Notes under the pieces: generated by a model
Databases searched by the model: none
Seen by the model: the letters and a program-made list of their open reading frames with translations, nothing else
What the model was told of the DNA's origin: nothing
Translations under genes and position numbers: made by a program
In this document: positions 1 through 11,879 of the stretch, in pieces
Numbering within the stretch: position 1 is the first letter of the stretch
Layout: every line of letters begins with the position of its first letter
Assembly: GCA_944474755.1 (NCBI GenBank)
Contig: OX104117.1
Location: 70,160,926-70,224,925 of the forward strand
Reading direction: 5' to 3'
Source of the DNA: Limnoperna fortunei
Taxonomy: Eukaryota > Mollusca > Bivalvia > Mytilida > Modiolidae
Length of the DNA stretch: 64,000 nt

Positions 1-245
1 GAGTACTGTTAGTAAAACAGACCAATATGGCTCAATTGTCATAATTTCCAAACCACTAAAGTTAATCAGAGTACTGTTAGTAAAACAGACAAATTTGGCT
101 CAACTGTCATACAACCACTAGAGTCAATAAGAATACTGTTAGTAAAACAGACCAATTTGGCTCAATTGTCATACTTTTCCCAACCACTAAAGTCTATCAG
201 AGTACTGTTAGTAAAACAGACCTATATGGCTCAATTGTCATAATT
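1..245. repeat. 69-bp minisatellite, left block
   Basis: About 3.5 copies of the same unit that fills 1419-5437. The unit contains the words CAACCACTAAAGTCAATCAG and GTACTGTTAGTAAAACAG. The block is cut off by the window edge on the left and by an inserted inverted-repeat element on the right. Confidence 0.95.
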
Positions 246-1418
246 CAGGGGTAGACTTAAGAAACCATGACCTGTAAGCCCACAGGGCCAGCTAACTTGA
301 CAATTTACTGGCCCCTCCAGAACTTCTCTGGCCCAACTTTCTGAGAGGTCCGAGAAGATTGAGAGGATCTTACTGAAAGGGGATCATGATGGGGTTTTCC
401 CTCAGAAAAATTGTAATAGTAACAGGGGTCACCACACTCTAAAAAAGTAGGGAGAAGTGACTTCTCCCTGGCAGCAAAACAGGGAGAAGTCAGGCCCTGA
501 TAGGGAGACTTCAGGAGACACTAGGGAGAAGTCAGGGGGACCGTACAAATAAGTAATTTCGCAGTAGTTACATACATTTTTCATTACTTACATCAATTTC
601 CAGGATTATTTCTCTTGTGTTTTAAAACCATAACACACTTAGATTCAGTTTTTTCTTTCTTTTTCATTATTATTCATGGTATGCAATATCAAACAGCACA
701 TAACCTTTATCATTTATCAAAGTTGTACTGATCCAAATTGCTTCACAGGGACACCCATCTACAGAACTTATCATGATGTCAATAATTACTATACATCTTT
801 ATTCTTTCAAGTAAAGCTCAAATACTTATCAAAGAAAATTGTTAAAGTACATTCTCTTTGAAAGAACTGAAGTTTGAAACCAATTAAAAGTGTTTGTTTA
901 TCAAAAATATTACGATTTTTAATTATGGGCCGTTGTACATTACTTTTCTTCGTAGTTCACTTCCGGTAATTAGTCACATCCGGTAAATAAACAAATGGCG
1001 CGTAATACATTTGAAAGACGTAAATCGTTTGAAAATATGTTAAATACGCATATTGTTTGCCGTTTTTTATTGGAATTACACATTCACTGATAAATTGGTA
1101 GTCAGAGTGAAGTATTTGGACCAGATTTACAAGTATCTTATGCGAACCATCTGGCGACTTAAGGGAAATGACAGGGCGACTTCGACTTCGCTTTTGAGGC
1201 GCCTTAGGGCGACTTCAGGTCCCAGTGGGGCGACTTTGTCGCCCACTTCGCCCACTGTGGTGAGCCCTGAGTAATGTTCGACAAAAATAAATTTTAAAGG
1301 CCCAACTAGCCCCACAACATAAACTGGCCCGTCGGGCTGTTGTGCTTTCAAAACCGACTGACCCGGTTAAAATATTACTGGCCACGGGCCAGCGGGCCAG
1401 CGGTTAAGTCGACCACTG
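246..1418. mobile_element. hAT-like inverted-repeat element inserted in the minisatellite
   Basis: The left end reads CAGGGGTAGACTTAA and the right end is the complement of CAGTGGTCGACTTAA. The 5-bp sequence TAATT at 241-245 is repeated at 1419-1423, and the 69-bp array resumes exactly there, so this is a clean insertion with a target-site duplication. The CAGNGG ends resemble the hAT superfamily; a 5-bp duplication would fit the hAT5-type group rather than classical 8-bp hATs. No transposase is present, so it is non-autonomous. A second element is nested inside at 423-1269. Confidence 0.8.
423..1269. mobile_element. Second hAT-like inverted-repeat element, nested
   Basis: It begins CAGGGGTCACCACA and ends with the complement of CAGGGCTCACCACA. 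AGTAA occurs on both sides (418-422 and 1270-1274), a 5-bp target-site duplication. Arm-proximal sequence is rich in short GGGAGAAGT or GGCGACTTC motifs in opposite orientation at the two ends. The short open frames inside (676-861, 1053-1274) show no recognisable protein and are judged non-coding. Confidence 0.78.
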
Positions 1419-4400
1419 TAATTTCCTAACCACTAAAGTCAATCAGAGTACTGTTAGTAACACAGACAAATTTGGCTCAACTGTCATACAACCACTAGAG
1501 TAAATCAGAATACTGTTAGTAAAACAGACAAATTTGGCTCAACTGTCATACATTTCCCAACCACTAAAGGCAATCAGAGTACTGTTAGTAAAACAGACCA
1601 ATTTGGCTCAATTGTCATACATTTCCCAACCACTAAAGTCAATCAGAGTACTGTTAGTTAAACAGACCAATTTGGCTCAATTGTCATACATTTCCTAACC
1701 ACTAAAGTCAATCAGAGTACTGTTAGTAAAACAGACCAATTTGGCTGAATTGTCATACATTTCCCAACCACTAAAGTCATTCAGAGTACTGTTAGTAAAA
1801 CAGGCCAATTCGGCTCAATTGTCATACATTTCCCAACCACTAAAGTCAATCAGAGTGCTGTTAGTTAAACAGACCAATTTGGCTCAACTGTCATACATTT
1901 CCAAACAACTAAAGTCAATCAGAGTGCTGTTAGTTAAACAGACAAATTTGGCTCAACTGTCATACATTTCCCAACCACTAAAGGCAATCAGAGTACTGTT
2001 AGTAAAACAGACCAATTTGGCTCAATTGTCATACATTTCCCAACCACTAAAGTCAATCAGAGTACTGTTAGTTATAAAACCAATTTGGCTCAATTGTCAT
2101 ACATTTCCTAACCACTAAAGTCAATCAGAGTACTGTTAGTAAAACAGACCAATTTGGCTGAATTGTCATACATTTCCCAACCACTAAAGTCATTCAGAGT
2201 ACTGTTAGTAAAACAGGCCAATTCGGCTCAATTGTCATACATTTCCTAACCACTAAAGTCAATCAGAGTACTTTTAGTAAAACAGGCCAATTTAACTCAA
2301 CTGTCATACATTTCCTAACCACTAAAGTCAATCAGAGTACTGTTAGTAAAACAGGCCAATTTGGCTCAACTGTCATACAACCACTAGAGTCAATCAGAAT
2401 ACTGTTAGTAAAACAGACCAATTTGGCTCAACTGTCATACATTTCCTAACCACTAAAGTCAATCAGAGTACTTTTAGTAAAACAGACCAATTTGGCTCAA
2501 CTGTCATACATTTCCTAAGCACTAAAGTCAATCAGAGTACTGTTAGTAAAACAGACCAATATGGCTCAATTGTCATACATTTCCTAACCTCTAAAGTTAA
2601 TCAGAGTTCTGTTAGTAAAACAGACAAATTTGGCTCAATTGTCATACATTTCTTAACCACTAAAGTCAATCAGAGTACTTTTAGTAAAACAGGCCAATTT
2701 AGCTCAACTGTCATACATTTCCCAACAACTAAAGTCAATCAGAGTACTGTTAGTAGAACTGGCCAATTTGGCTCAACTGTCATACATTTCCCAACAACTA
2801 AAGTCAATCAGAGTACTGTTAGTAAAACAGGCCAATTTGGCTCAACTGTCATACATTTCCTAACCACTAAAGTCAATCAGAGTACTGTTAGTAAAACAGG
2901 CCAATTTGGCTCAATTGTCATACATTTCCCAACCACTAAAGTCAATCAGAGTACTGTTAGTAAAACAGACCAATATGGCTCAATTGTCATACATTTCCTA
3001 ACCACTAAAGTCAATCAGAGTACAGTTAGTAAAACAGACAAATTTGGCTCAACTGTCATACAACCACTAGAGTCAATCAGAATACTGTTAGTAAAACAGA
3101 CCAATTTGGCACAATTGTAATACTTTTCCCAACCACTAAAGTCGATCAGAGTACTGTTAGTAAAACAGACCAATATGGCTCAATTGTCATAATTTCCCAA
3201 CCACTAAAGTCGATCAGAGTACTGTTAGTAAAACAGACCAATATGGCTCAATTGTCATAATTTCCTAACCACTAAAGTCAATCAGAGTACTGTTAGTAAA
3301 ACAGACAAATTTGGTTCAACTGTCATACATTTCCCAACCACTAAAATTATTCAGAGTACTGTTAGTAAAACAGGCCAATTTGGCTCAACTGTCATACATT
3401 TCCCAACCACTAAAGTCATTCAGAGTACTGTTAGTAAAACAGGCCAATTTGGCTCAATTGTCATACATTTCCCAACCACTAAAGTCAATCAGAATACTGT
3501 TAGTAAAACAGACAAATTTGGCTCAACTGTCATACATTTCCCAACCACTAAAATTATTCAGAGTACTGTTAGTAAAACAGGCCAATTTGGCTCAACTGTC
3601 ATACATTTCCCAACCACTAAAGTCATTCAGAGTACTGTTAGTAAAACAGGCCAATTTGGCTCAATTGTCATACATTTCCCAACCACTAAAGTCAATCAGA
3701 GTACTGTTAGTAAAACAGACCAATTTGGCTCAATTGTCATACATTTCCCAACCACTAAAGTCAATCAGAGTACTGTTAGTAAAACAGACCAATTTGGCTC
3801 AATTGTCATACATTTCCTAACCACTAAAGTCAATCAGAGTACTGTTAGTAAAACAGACCAATTTGGCTCAATTGTCATACATTTCCCAACAACTAAAGTC
3901 AATCAGAGTACTGTTAGTAAAACAGACAAATTTGGCTTAACTGTCATACATTTCCCAACCACTAAAGTCATTCAGAGTACTGTTAGTAAAACAGGCCAAT
4001 TTGGCTCAAATGTCATACATTTCCTAACCACTAAAGTAAATCAGAGTACTTTTAGTAAAACAGGCCAATTTGGCTCAACTGTCATACATTTCCAAACAAC
4101 TAAAGTCCATCAGAGTACTGTTAGTAAAACAGACCAATTTGGCTCAATTGTCATTATTTCCTTACCACTAAAGTCAATCAGAGTACTGTTAGTAAAACAG
4201 ACCAATTTGGCTCAACTGTCATACATTTCCTAACCACTAAAGTCAATCAGAGTACTGTTAGTAAAACAGACCAATTTGGCTCAATTGTCATTATTTCCTT
4301 ACCACTAAAGTCAATCAGAGTACTGTTAGTAAAACAGACCAATTTGGCTCAATTGTCATACATTTCCTAAGCACTAAAGTCAATCAGAGTACTGTTAGTA

Positions 4401-5437
4401 AAACAGACCAATTTGGCTAAACTGTCATACATTTCCCAACCATTAAAGTCAATCAGAGTACTGTTAGTAAAACAGGTCGATTTGGCTCAATTGTCATACA
4501 TTTCCTAACCACTAAAGTCAATCAGAGTACTGTTAGTAAAACAGGCCAATTTGGCTCAACTGTCATACATTTCCTAACCACTAAAGTCAATCAGAGTACT
4601 GTTAGTTAAACAGACCAATTTGGCTCAACTGTCATACATTTCCCAACCACTAAAGTCAATCAGAATACTGTTAGTAAAACAGACCAATTTGGCTCAACTG
4701 TCATAATTTCCTAACCACTGAAGTCAATCAGAGTACTGTTAGTAAAACAGGCCAATTTGGCTCAACTGTCATACATTTCCCAACCACTAAAGTCAATCAG
4801 AGTACTGTTAGTAAAAGAGGCCAATTTGGCTCAACTGTCATACATTTCCTAACCACTAAAGTCAATCAGAGTACTGTTAGTTAAACAGACCAATTTGGCT
4901 CAACTGTCATACATTTCCCAACCACTAAAGTCAATCAGAGTACTGTTAGTTAAACAGACCAATTTGGCTCAACTGTCATACATTTCCCAACCAGTTAAGT
5001 CAATCAGAATACTGCTAGTAAAACAGACCAATTTGGCTCAACTGTCATACATTTCCTAACCACTAAAGTCAATCAGAGTACTGTTAGTTAAACAGACCAA
5101 TTTGGCTCAACTGTCATACATTTCCCAACCAGTTAAGTCAATCAGAATACTGTTAGTAAAACAGACCAATTTGGCTCAACTGTCATAATTTCCTAACCAC
5201 TAAAGTCAATCAGAGTACTGTTAGTAAAAGAGGCCAATTTGGCTCAACTGTCATACATTTCCCAACCAGTTAAGTCAATCAGAATACTGTTAGTAAAACA
5301 GACCAATTTGGCTCAACTGTCATAATTTCCTAACCACTAAAGTCAATCAGAGTACTGTTAGTAAAAGAGGCCAATTTGGCTCAACTGTCATACATTTCCC
5401 AACCACTAAAGTCAATCAGAATACTGATAGTTATATA
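1419..5437. repeat. 69-bp minisatellite, main block (about 58 copies)
   Basis: Tandem units of 69 bp, occasionally shortened by about 6 bp where TTTCCC is lost. Because 69 is a multiple of three and the unit has few stops, long artefactual open frames appear (1741-2118, 3311-3820) that translate to a 23-residue repeat; variant units break them. The array lies 3' of the last visible ENKD1 exon on the minus strand, so it is probably intronic to that gene. Confidence 0.95.
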
Positions 5438-6146
5438 TGTAATTCTAAATGTCCTTAGCTATTAGAAATGGTACTAATTCATGTTCATTTTTGTTACAGT
5501 CATACTTTAAAGGAAAAAGGACTAATTTTAGCCTAACATAAAAATCTTTTTTTTAAAATACACCTAAATTGTTTTGGTTTGCCACTCTGTAAATAATTGT
5601 CCAGAGTAAAATATTATATGTACAATATATATTTAATATTGCTCTCTTTGATGGTTAAAGATTTACCATATAACTATCTACAATTTATTCCTGCAGTTTT
5701 TCAGATTTGTTATAGTTCTTCACATATTATTATGCAGGGTTGTTAAGTTGTATAAATTGCTTGTTACAATTTTGGCAACAAGCAATGGTTTGCTTGTGGC
5801 AATGCAAGTTAATTTCTATGCCTGTTATGCTGACGACCTTTGAAGTGATGATTAAGAGTTATTACAACATTAAAGACCACTCCACTATTAAAAACAGTTT
5901 CCATTTATCACCATTTGTAGCCAAGCGAACTAGACAGGTACATGTAGCTGCATTTTAATTACAGATTTTGAAAGATGCAGAAAAACATGACAGAAAAATT
6001 ATGTTCTTTTATTTAATCTACTTTGGATACTCAGGTTTATATCTTGAACATAACTATTAAAAAAGACATGACTGCAATAGTTACAACTGTTACTATTTTC
6101 AATCCCAATTTATAAATACACTCCTCATGGTATAATAAACACTTAC
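5438..6146. other. ENKD1 intron sequence without recognised feature
   Basis: AT-rich sequence between the minisatellite and the ENKD1 exon. I looked on the minus strand for the next ENKD1 exon and found none. The 72-codon plus-strand open frame at 5740-5958 has no family resemblance. Confidence 0.6.
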
Positions 6147-6299
6147 ATCGCTAGCCGAGGATGCTAGTGGAATGGTTAATTTTTCTTTTGGAGGTTCTGC
6201 AGAACATGGTCGATTCTGTACAGGTATAGCTGGTGGTCCCATTCTGGAATGTGCTCGCAGAAAATTGGCAGAATGTGGCCGTGGAGTCTTTGGGCTTTT
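6147..6299 (-). CDS. ENKD1: ENKD1 homologue, internal exon with FLRAHSR motif
   Basis: Minus-strand exon of 153 nt (51 codons, phase 0 at both ends). It follows a TTTAACAG acceptor and ends at GAT followed by the donor GTAAGTG. Its translation contains RPHSANFLRAHSRMGPP, which matches the conserved SAHFLRAHSR block of enkurin domain-containing protein 1. ENKD1 is a centrosome- and cilium-associated microtubule protein with a C-terminal enkurin domain; that domain would be encoded by later exons left of this window. The exon follows the one at 6756-6916 in phase. Identification rests on the two short blocks together. Confidence 0.85.
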
Positions 6300-6667
6300 C
6301 TGTTAAAGGTAATCATGTTGGTATGTTTTTTTATTATTTTACATTTAGGCATTTCTTACGAATTATAAAATACCACATATTTTGTCTTTCATATTTATCC
6401 TGTCAAGAGCCTTTACAAATTATTAACTATCTCGAAAATTGTCCTGATGTCATGCAGTAAAATAATTATATTAAAACAACAAAATATTTTAAAAACTATG
6501 CTCAATAATTTCAATTAATATTTGAACAGTTGATTAACACTCAGTTTCTATTACTAATAACAGCACATATATTGTTTTGACAGAACCCTGTTATTGATGA
6601 ATTGTCTGTAGCTGGCAGCTAATTGCATTAAACTCATTATAGATTAAATGTTTACAGTTTCATATAC

Positions 6668-6755
6668 CTAAATGCATTCTTGATTTTTGACTGACTGCTA
6701 CTGTATTTGTCAGATTTCTACAATGCTTTGAAAGGTAGATGGGACTCATATTTAC
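6668..6755 (-). repeat. Tandem copy of ENKD1 exon 3' end plus splice donor
   Basis: Directly after the donor of the exon at 6756-6916, about 85 bp is a diverged copy of the exon's last part (GAGTCCCA..., AAAGCATTGT, AAATCTGA, CAGTCAAAAATCAAG). It ends in a second potential donor, TTAG followed by GTATAT. The read-through frame stays open to that second donor. The added length is 88 nt, so using the second donor would shift the frame of the next exon. Confidence 0.85.
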
Positions 6756-6916
6756 CTCAATGTCTTCCTTGATTTTTGACTGAATGCTACTGTATTTATC
6801 AGATTTCCACAATGCTTTAACAGGTTGGTGGGACTCATTTTCTTTCTGTTTACTCAGTCTTTGAATCTGTCTTATTCTTCTCATGTTGGCAGCATAATGA
6901 TTTTTTGAGCTAGAGT
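6756..6916 (-). CDS. ENKD1: ENKD1 homologue, internal exon with ALWKSDKY motif
   Basis: Minus-strand exon of 161 nt. The acceptor is TTTTTTATAG; the first two bases complete a codon begun in the previous exon, and 53 codons follow. The donor is GAG followed by GTAAAT. The translation contains MRRIRQIQRL and VKALWKSDKYSSIQSKIKED, corresponding to the ENKD1 block in which an N-terminal RRIREIQ helix is followed by a KALWRSPKY motif. The upstream (5') exons should lie at higher coordinates, but none could be identified with confidence. Just beyond its donor, an 88-bp copy of the exon's 3' end and donor follows (6668-6755). Confidence 0.85.
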
Positions 6917-7229
6917 CTATAAAAAAATTTAATTCCTGCCAATGTCAAAAATGGTTTCATGGGCTCAACAATATGAAAATAAACAAATAGCAACATAAAA
7001 AGATGTATGATTTACAGATTATAAGTAGACAGATGTTATTGAAAAATATCATTTGTACACATTTATGAGTAAATATATGCAACAGTTAAACAACTGTAGC
7101 ATGGGATCAATTTTGAAAGGTTATGAAGGTTTTGAAAAATACCGAGTTTTAATTAAAATTTTGTCCAAGAAATAGCTCCAGAGATGAATATGTGTTATAT
7201 ATATACCAACACCCCCCCCCCCTTTGGGA

Positions 7230-7800
7230 AAATAAGTTTGCTTGCATTTATTCATTATTCTATTTTTTACCTTTTTATTAAGAAAAGTCAGTAGAAAAAA
7301 TGAAGATACGATAACCTATCCATGTTTTATAATATGCCTCTGGTGTTAAGTTTTTACAAATCGTCCTTGACTTTTGCTACGGGAATTTTACACAATAAAA
7401 TTTTTGTCATTTTTGTTTCTGAAGGGACCTTACGATGTTTACAAATGTTCGTCTGCTTTCGTGAGGTTCAATGGTATTCGGACAAACCGCGGGACTTTTC
7501 CCGCCTTAACTGCAGACGACACCACCCGAAGGATTTCGAGTAGACAACAGTCGATTGTTCCTAAAGTACACTTCAGTTCTAATTAAGGTCAAATTTTAGT
7601 AGGGAAAATCGACCTTTCAAAATTTAAAAACTGTCATATTTCAAAACGCTGAATATCTCCAGGAAATAATTATTGATTTCAAAAAGTAGTTTTCTTGATC
7701 TACAAAAAGGAGCATAAGCTGAACCATACGCGGTAAGCAGTTTTCATTTTTCACACAAAAAACCCTCTCCCACTACGTCAACACTTAGTATAGTTGTTTT
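7230..7800. repeat. Dispersed repeat, copy 1
   Basis: Two blocks are shared with 11110-11870. One is around TCGTCCTTGAC...GTCTGCTTTCGT...ACTGCAGACGA (about 7360-7590). The other is around TTTCAAAACGCTGAAT...GAGCATAAGCTGAACCATACG (about 7620-7800). The order of the blocks differs between the two copies. No protein is recognisable; the overlapping 70-codon open frames are not conserved between copies. A C-rich run is at about 7208-7221. Confidence 0.7.
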
Positions 7801-8095
7801 CCAAATAATATGTAAGCTATTTATCTTACCTGGCCTATAGTGATTTTGCAGATGACTAAATCCCGTTCCTTGCAATGAAAACGTGTTTGCTGTATGCATT
7901 TTCATTATAGATGTTATGTTGTTGTTCAAATACTATGACTATATATATAGCTAGTGGTCTGAAAAGGAAGAAACGGATACATTATCAACTTATGTTAAAT
8001 TATAACAAAAATTTTATTGATCGTATGACTATTTTTTACCTGTTATTTTTAATATATATTCTGATTGCTGTTATTTCTTTACTATTTAGCAGCAG

Positions 8096-8590
8096 TGACT
8101 CAAGAAAGAGACAGATGTAGATGGATTGATCATGTCCTTAGAAAACCACCCAGCAATATCACCAGAACAGCATAAAGATGGACACCAGAAGGTAAAAGGA
8201 AACAAGGATGCCCGGAGATAACATGGAGAAGACTGTAGAGAAAGAAATGAAGAACATCTGATTGACATGGGGAGAAGCTCAGAAGGTAAAAGGAAACAAG
8301 GACACCTAATGATAACATGGAGAAGACTGAAGAGAAAGAAATGAAGAACATCTGATTGACATGGGAAGAAGCTCAGAAGGTCGCTCAAGACAGAGACAGA
8401 TGAAAAGCCCTTTGTGTCCTCAAGCATTAAAGGACTAGGTAGGTACATGTAGGCATTGTGTCCTCAGGCATAAAAGGACTAGGTAGTTACATGTAGGCAT
8501 TGTGTCCTCAGGCATAAAAGGACTAGGTAGGTACATGTAGGCATGCACCTTAACCACTTGGCGAATGAATGAACACAGAAATGAATGAAT
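8096..8590 (+). pseudogene. 3' end of a non-LTR (LINE) reverse-transcriptase ORF, broken
   Basis: Plus-strand translation near 8113-8240 gives WIDHVLRKPPSNITRTA, a stop, then RWTPEGKRKQG and ITWRR. This is the characteristic C-terminal tail of metazoan LINE endonuclease/reverse-transcriptase proteins. It is interrupted by stops and at least one frameshift. A segment of about 120 bp with the same tail (GEAQKV) is duplicated at 8285-8400. Three copies of a 3'-UTR block (CTCAGGCATAAAAGGACTAG) follow, then a GAATGAATG microsatellite, typical of a LINE 3' terminus. Dead fragment. Confidence 0.8.
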
Positions 8591-8599
8591 GATTTGCAA

Positions 8600-8990
8600 A
8601 AAGCAAGAACAAATAATGTACCTGTGTATGTGCCAGAATGCACAATAAACAAATATTATTTGTCACAATTAAGTTTATTCTCAACAGTATGTGTCACATT
8701 TATTTCAAATGTACCATATGTTTGACCATATTTTGGTATCAATTCTGCTACTGGACACTGTTATTGCCAAGTGCGCGCCCATGAAAGCCTGGTTATAAAC
8801 TATACTGTGTGTTAATATAAGTGTTAGGAAAGTGCCTTGCACCTTGAAGATCACTTTTCGATAGAAGAATTAGCAACTGGGCTGTTTTTAAAAAAATGAC
8901 AACAAGATGTGAAAAAAAAAGTCAAATTTAAACATAAACATACATGTAGCAAGTTTTTGTTTATAATTTCCAAATGTGTGTACATTGAAG
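8600..8990. other. No recognised feature
   Basis: AT-rich spacer between the LINE fragment and the dispersed repeat. No exon-like or repeat structure stands out on either strand. Confidence 0.5.
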
Positions 8991-8997
8991 TTAATAA

Positions 8998-9960
8998 ATC
9001 AAACTAGAAGCTCCCAGGAGCCTGTATCGCTCACCTGAACCTGAAACCAAACAACCCTTTTTTATCCAGCTTCTATTTGCTATAAGGAATTGCCCAACAC
9101 TTCTGCAAAAGTCATTAATTTTGACCTTTTTAATAACTCCTATAAGGAGGAGTTTTTGATGCTTAGAGGGAGAAGGTAGGTTCACTTCAAATTTGTTGTA
9201 CCTGTTATACTTTTTTAACTATCAGTCGAAAACTCTCTTGACTCCCCCCCCCCCCACCCATTTTCTTTTTTAAGCCAACCTTGCTACATTGTATGTAGGT
9301 AGTCAGTTGTCATGATTTGCACAATTTTGGTAGAGGACGTCCTAAAGATGATGTTTGCAATGTTTTAAAGCAGTCCTTTCATGGGTTAAAGAGGAGAAGA
9401 TTTTTTAAAATCAAGTAAAATTGATTAAAAAAATGTTCAAGGAGAATAATTCCTAAACGGTTCATCAGACAATCTTGACCCTAAGTCATTTTTGTAACCC
9501 TCATAGAGCAGAACAATTAATCAAGATTTTGAGGCCAAAATGTCAAAAATAATCAATTTTGACAATTAAAGGACAATAACTCCTATAAGGAGTCCTCATA
9601 CAACTTCAACCCAATGGAGTGTTTCGTAGAGCTTTGATGCAGATGAAGGCATGTCTCTTCAGTTTTCCTGTATCTGTTACACTTTTTTAAATATAAGCCA
9701 AAAACTGTATTTTACCCCCCCCCCCCCCCCTTCCATTCTATTTTTAGCCATGGCGGCCATGTTGGTCACTCTGCAGCCATGTTTGGCGCAAACTTGGTTG
9801 AGGACATTTGACGGATGATGTGTACAAAGTTTCAAAGCAGTACTTTCAGTGGTTTCAGAGGAGAAGATTTTTACAAAATCAATTAAAACCAATTAAAAAA
9901 AACAGTTCAATGGGAATAACTCTTAACGTTCATCAGACAATATTAACCCTAAAGCAGTGT
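8998..9960. repeat. Modular bivalve-type dispersed repeat (AGCTCCCAGGAGCCTG family)
   Basis: Begins with AGAAGCTCCCAGGAGCCTG and contains two diverged modules of about 600 bp. Each has a C-homopolymer, a block ending ...AGGAGAAGATTTTT, and an ATAACTCCTATAAGGAG motif. The same CAATAACTCCTATAAGGAG vocabulary recurs at 60030-60660. No coding capacity. Confidence 0.65.
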
Positions 9961-10267
9961 GGGAAACGACCGCTCGCCAACTCGCCCAATGCGAGTAGAG
10001 AATTAAGTCTTCCCTGGAGAAAAAAATTTCATGATAAAGTTAAACCATTTGAAAATAATACTAGGTTGAAGAAAAAATACTATGTTTAGCCAGATTTTGT
10101 TGCACTCTTAACTCTCTGGGCTAAAAAATTTAAGAAGGAAATACATTCTTTAAAATATCTTAACATTTTCAAAAGGATATTTGTGAAAAAACAACATAAA
10201 TACATGGGCTGTTTAAAAAAAAAATGACCAGGTTATGGTCCTATTTTGTCAAATTAATAGATATATA

Positions 10268-10428
10268 TTACCTTAGTGTATTGGTGGTGTCTTTAATTTC
10301 AAGCTCGCTAGGGTAAATTGAATGTAAATAGTCACCAAATTTAGCATTGTTGAGGGACAAAACATCATCAATATAGGGGAATGTTAAATTAAAGGTCTGG
10401 GCCAGTGTCATTTCTTTCTTCATCAGCA
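10268..10428 (-). pseudogene. Reverse-transcriptase fragment, Penelope-like
   Basis: Minus-strand translation contains PYIDDVLSLNNAKFGDYL and YPSELEIKDTTNT. The YIDD box followed by VLSLNN...FGDY and ELEIKDTT is a distinctive block of Penelope-like/related reverse transcriptases common in aquatic invertebrates. Only about 50 codons survive; the sequence upstream is the minisatellite at 10428-10725. No linked GIY-YIG or N-terminal part is visible, so this is a relic. Confidence 0.75.
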
Positions 10429-10725
10429 TCCTTAGCACATTCAGCCCCCTTACTATGGGATAATTTACCTTCATCAGCATCCTTAGCACATTCAGCCCCC
10501 TTACTATGGGATAATTTACCACATTCAGCCCCTTACTATGGGATAATTTACCACATTCAGCCCCCTTACTATGGGATAATTTAACACATTCAGCCCCCTT
10601 ACTATGGGATAATTTACCACATTCAGCCCCCTTACTATGGGATAATTTAACACATTCAGCCCCCTTACTATGGGATAATTTAACACATTCAGCCCCCTTA
10701 CTATGGGATAATTTACCACTTTCAG
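10428..10725. repeat. About 33-bp minisatellite abutting the RT fragment
   Basis: Roughly eight copies of a unit containing CAGCCCCCTTACTATGGGAT. One copy includes an extra CTTCATCAGCATCCTTAG segment that is also found at the edge of the RT relic, so the array grew from the relic's boundary. The 173- and 64-codon minus-strand frames here are repeat translations. Confidence 0.9.
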
Positions 10726-11109
10726 TTAACACTAATGTGTTCAAGACAAATGTAAAAAAACTACATATTTCTTCAGACCACCAAGACAATATATAAACTT
10801 TTCATTTATTTTTTCTATATACTTGTAATTGTCTTTAAATTTGATGAATTTGTGGTGTATTCTGATTATAATCATGTAATATCTTACTATCTCTTGTGTA
10901 GTCTGCATGCCCAAAGGAAGATTAATGTAGCTAACCACGAGTTTACCCTCATTAAATAAAGTATTATTATGAAGTAAAATAATAAGGTGTGTGTAAGAAA
11001 ACTTCTTAATTGACATTATATGTGTTTTTTCTAAAATGTTTTCTCATCCCAAAGTGCCTGAAGTGAAGTTTTAGTCACCCTGTTATTTCCCTTCAGTCGC
11101 CGATGGTTC

Positions 11110-11870
11110 ACAAAAAAAACTTGTAAAACCGCCATATTTCAAAACGCTGAATGTCTTTAGGAAATATACTGCTGATTTCAAAAAGAACCCTTCTTGATCT
11201 ACAAAAGGAGCATAAGCTGAACCATACGTGGTAAGCAATTTTCATTTGTCACGCAAAAAAACCCTCTCCAGAATATGTCAACACTTACTATAGTTATAAT
11301 AACAATGTTAAATTTTCTTATCAAAAGCCATGCAAGGCCGAGTTGTGCCATGTAAACAAGAGAGGCATAGTTTTAAATATGGACAGGTTATCGTGACATA
11401 ATTTTTTCTACTGAATTTTTGTTACAAAAAGATACAATCTATGGAATAATAAAAATCCAAGGGGTGCGACTTTAATTTATACTAAATGTTACACCTGCTG
11501 TGCTAGGTGTTTTGCTTGCATTTTTTTATTATTCCATATTGTACCTTTGTAGTGTTAAAATCCAATTTAAAACATTTCTACACGATAACACGTCCATATT
11601 TTATATTATGCCTTTGTTGTTGACCAGTTCCAAATCGTCCTTGACATTTGCTACAGGAATTTTACATAGGAAGTCAGCCATTTGAGTTTCTACAGGGACC
11701 TCGCGTTGTTTTGAAAAAGATCGTCTGCTTTCGTAATGTTCAGTGGTATTCGGACAAACCGCAAGGATTTTCCCGCCTTAACTGCAGACGATATTACCTG
11801 AGGATTTCGAACAGACGACAATGGACTCTTCCAAACATACACTTCCGTTGTGATTCACCGATTGCGAATT
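11110..11870. repeat. Dispersed repeat, copy 2, with fold-back centre
   Basis: Shares TTTCAAAACGCTGAAT...AAAAGGAGCATAAGCTGAACC with copy 1 at 7620-7800, and the GTCTGCTTTCGT...CTGCAGACGA block with 7360-7590. Between them, 11365-11465 is approximately the reverse complement of 11515-11615 (compare TATGGACAGGTTATCG with CGATAACACGTCCATA), so the centre can fold on itself. A third, partial copy of the first block is at about 14553-14690. Coding frames inside are not conserved. Confidence 0.65.
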
Positions 11871-11879
11871 AAGTGGTGT

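Noticed and set aside
1..5437. CRISPR-like regular repeats
   Set aside because: Direct head-to-tail units without spacers, in a eukaryotic genome.
7827..7865. Possible small minus-strand ENKD1 exon reading LQNHYRP before a GTAAGA donor
   Set aside because: The donor is good and the phase would fit the next exon, but the acceptor is weak and the resemblance to the ENKD1 N-terminus is too short to support a call.
10268..10789. 173-codon minus-strand protein
   Set aside because: Only the last 50 codons are reverse transcriptase; the rest is minisatellite translation, so it is not one gene.
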